A stretch of DNA of 64,000 bases, taken from a bacterium (GTDB lineage Bacteria; Planctomycetota; SZUA-567). A program made the position numbers and the translations under genes. Location of the stretch: the NCBI GenBank assembly GCA_003245715.1, contig QKCJ01000018.1, positions 62,001-126,000 of the forward strand. The letters run 5' to 3'. The stretch's first letter is position 1; the number at the start of each line of letters is the position of its first letter. The notes beneath the pieces were generated by a model that searched no databases, was not told the origin of the DNA, and saw nothing but the letters and a program-made list of their open reading frames with translations. Below, piece by piece: positions 62,460-64,000 of this stretch.

Positions 62460-63224
62460 ATGAGCGAAAATTCACCGAGTTCGGAGTATTTTTCCGACGT
62501 AGCCGGACTTTTTAATCCAGAGAGCTTGCCTGAGCATGTTGCGATAATCATGGACGGTAACGGCCGCTGGGCGCAAAACCGTGGCAAACAGCGAGTTGAG
62601 GGGCATAAGGCGGGCGCTGACACCATGCGCACGATCCTCAAGGCGTGCGGCCAGTGGGGGATAAAGTACCTAACGGTTTACGCATTCTCGACTGAGAACT
62701 GGAAGAGGCCGCAGGCTGAGGTTGATGCTCTGATGTTACTCCTTGAGACGTATCTGCAGAGTGAAGCGGATGAGCTTGAGCGTGAGGGTGTGCGACTGGC
62801 AACGATCGGTGATATTTCGAAATTGCCGCGGCGCACACGGGATTCGCTGGCGTCGGTCAAGGCGCGGCTGAATAACGGCACAGGTGTAACGCTTACGCTT
62901 GCGCTTAATTATGGCGGCCGGGATGAGATTATCCGCGCGGTGCGCTCGCTGGCTGGTGCGGTTCTGTCTGGAGAGTTGGCGGTGGTGGATATTTCTGAGG
63001 AGCTGCTTGCGGGTAAGCTTGATACTGCGGGCGTGCCTGATCCTGATTTGCTGATCCGGACTGCCGGGGAGATGCGGCTCTCTAATTTTATGCTCTGGCA
63101 GGTGAGTTACTCGGAGTTTTATTCTACGGCTGTCTGCTGGCCGGATTTTGACCGACGGGAGTTTGCTCTGGCTCTTGGTGAGTATCAGAAGCGTACCAGA
63201 AAATTCGGTGATCTTGCGAAATAG
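62460..63224 (+). CDS. uppS: Undecaprenyl diphosphate synthase
   Basis: 254 aa. Cis-prenyltransferase making the C55 carrier for cell-wall synthesis. VAIIMDGNGRWAQNRG (catalytic Asp), YAFSTENWKRP, NYGGRDEI and the C-terminal DLLIRTAGEMRLSNFMLWQVSYSEFY, where the common SGEQRISNFL appears as AGEMRLSNFM. Followed by cdsA, the usual uppS-cdsA order. Confidence 0.95.
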   Translation: MSENSPSSEYFSDVAGLFNPESLPEHVAIIMDGNGRWAQNRGKQRVEGHKAGADTMRTILKACGQWGIKYLTVYAFSTENWKRPQAEVDALMLLLETYLQSEADELEREGVRLATIGDISKLPRRTRDSLASVKARLNNGTGVTLTLALNYGGRDEIIRAVRSLAGAVLSGELAVVDISEELLAGKLDTAGVPDPDLLIRTAGEMRLSNFMLWQVSYSEFYSTAVCWPDFDRREFALALGEYQKRTRKFGDLAK

Positions 63225-63322
63225 AAAAATCTGCAGACGTCATTGTTTGTCTGCCGGCGGATTAGCGATAGTCTTTATGTAATAAAAAATAATCTGAAGA
63301 CAGAAATTGAGAGGATTTGATT

Positions 63323-64000
63323 ATGCTTGGAGTGCGGTTATTGTGCGGGGTGCCGCTGTTTTTTCTGATGATCGGTATTCTGTGGATGGATGCGCGTTAT
63401 GGCTCTGGCTGGGGTCTTGCCTGCGTTCAGGCTATTGCCTGTACTCTGGGTGCGCGTGAATTCTATCGTCTCTCAAAGGTTCAGGGCTTCAAGCCGTTTG
63501 CAATTATCGGTATGGTGGCGGTGGCGCTCTTGTATCTGGTGCAGGAATACTCGACGATCAATCCGCCGATCCCAGGAATTCCCGGTTACGACTATCTGCT
63601 CTTCGGCCTTTTTGTGGTTGTGGTACTGCTCTTTCAGCTCTGCCGTTATGGTCATCAGGGACCGATGGGGAATGTTTCGATAACGGTTATGGGCGTGGTT
63701 TATTTCTGGTTGCTGCTCTCCTTTATGGGACGGATGAGGCATCTTGAAATTAATCACGGCTGGGAGTATGACGGTCTTGAATTTGTCTTTGTCTTCTTTA
63801 CCGGCAGCAAGATCTGTGATATTGCGGGTTTGCTTGTAGGCAAGCGCTTTGGCTATCACAAACTCTGGCCGTCAATCTCACCGAAGAAAAGCTGGGAAGG
63901 TTTCCTTGGCGGGATGGCGGCAAGTGTGGGGTTGATTGCGGTTATTATTCTCTTTCATCCGGGTTCTGCTTTTGCCGCTATCGGCTGGGCGAAGGCGTTG
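63323..64000 (+). CDS. cdsA: Phosphatidate cytidylyltransferase, 5' part
   Basis: 226 codons to the right edge, running out of the window. RBS GAGGATTT. Polytopic membrane protein with at least six hydrophobic segments. The motif SPKKSWEGFLGGMAAS (near residues 190-205), within the CTP/phosphatidate-binding region, is present. Makes CDP-diacylglycerol, the branch point of phospholipid synthesis. Truncated only by the window. Confidence 0.9.
   Translation, partial: MLGVRLLCGVPLFFLMIGILWMDARYGSGWGLACVQAIACTLGAREFYRLSKVQGFKPFAIIGMVAVALLYLVQEYSTINPPIPGIPGYDYLLFGLFVVVVLLFQLCRYGHQGPMGNVSITVMGVVYFWLLLSFMGRMRHLEINHGWEYDGLEFVFVFFTGSKICDIAGLLVGKRFGYHKLWPSISPKKSWEGFLGGMAASVGLIAVIILFHPGSAFAAIGWAKAL

Overview
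The window looks like chromosome from a Gram-negative, flagellated bacterium that is probably anaerobic or facultative. I cannot name the species. The style of several proteins (FHA-kinase with HKD catalytic motif, PstA with a large insertion, a protein-type O-GlcNAc transferase, a YciH/eIF1-like protein) suggests the PVC superphylum or a neighbouring phylum. That placement is inference. There are no rRNA or tRNA genes, insertion sequences, prophage genes or CRISPR arrays that I can see.

Layout. 1-6.4 kb: end of phoR, then the phosphate uptake operon pstS-pstC-pstA-pstB-phoU behind a Pho box. 6.5-9.5 kb: a signalling block of two single-domain receivers, a CheC phosphatase and a hybrid histidine kinase. 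9.6-12.9 kb (minus): rnr and a TPR/HEAT-like secreted protein. 13.2-18.4 kb: argS, a membrane protein, yciH, a patatin phospholipase and pgk. 18.6-23.2 kb: a large membrane FHA-Ser/Thr kinase, a small protein with a double-glycine-type leader, and (minus) an RluA-family pseudouridine synthase.

23.2-33.5 kb is the unusual part. A 106-residue stand-alone NrdD-type glycyl-radical domain sits behind a near-perfect sigma70 promoter and two NrdR boxes 31 bp apart. Then come about 2.8 kb with no convincing gene but with structured, repeated elements: two 98-nt units that both fold into three hairpins, and members of a second family (a GGTGTA block, a variable structured middle, then a strongly conserved 3' core). 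A third copy of the second family lies in the leader of a flagellin gene. Two flagellins, a flagellin-like protein and a small unknown protein follow, and then a TPR-O-GlcNAc transferase (GT41), which in this setting is most likely a flagellin glycosyltransferase.

33.6-39 kb: trpS, a small membrane protein, a lone DppC-type permease, and a Gfo/Idh/MocA dehydrogenase with a sugar-phosphate isomerase. 39.1-45.8 kb (minus): a tight operon rfbD - SPOR lipoprotein - xseA - xseB - ispA - unknown - mutM - DUF523/DUF1722. 46-50.6 kb: zwf, a degenerate EAL-CBS-GGDEF protein and (minus) a glycosyltransferase. 50.9-56.3 kb: rpsD, a cysteine-rich miniprotein (minus), coaD, an FAD-linked oxidase and a coiled-coil membrane protein. 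56.4-62.2 kb (minus): an Mrp/NBP35 ATPase, an EamA transporter, a symporter-type small accessory protein, an EF-hand lipoprotein, and paaK-ACT-paaK. 62.5-64 kb: uppS and the start of cdsA.

Most genes are housekeeping. The parts that may be new are the structured RNAs beside the flagellin genes, the NrdR-controlled glycyl-radical miniprotein, and several small proteins.
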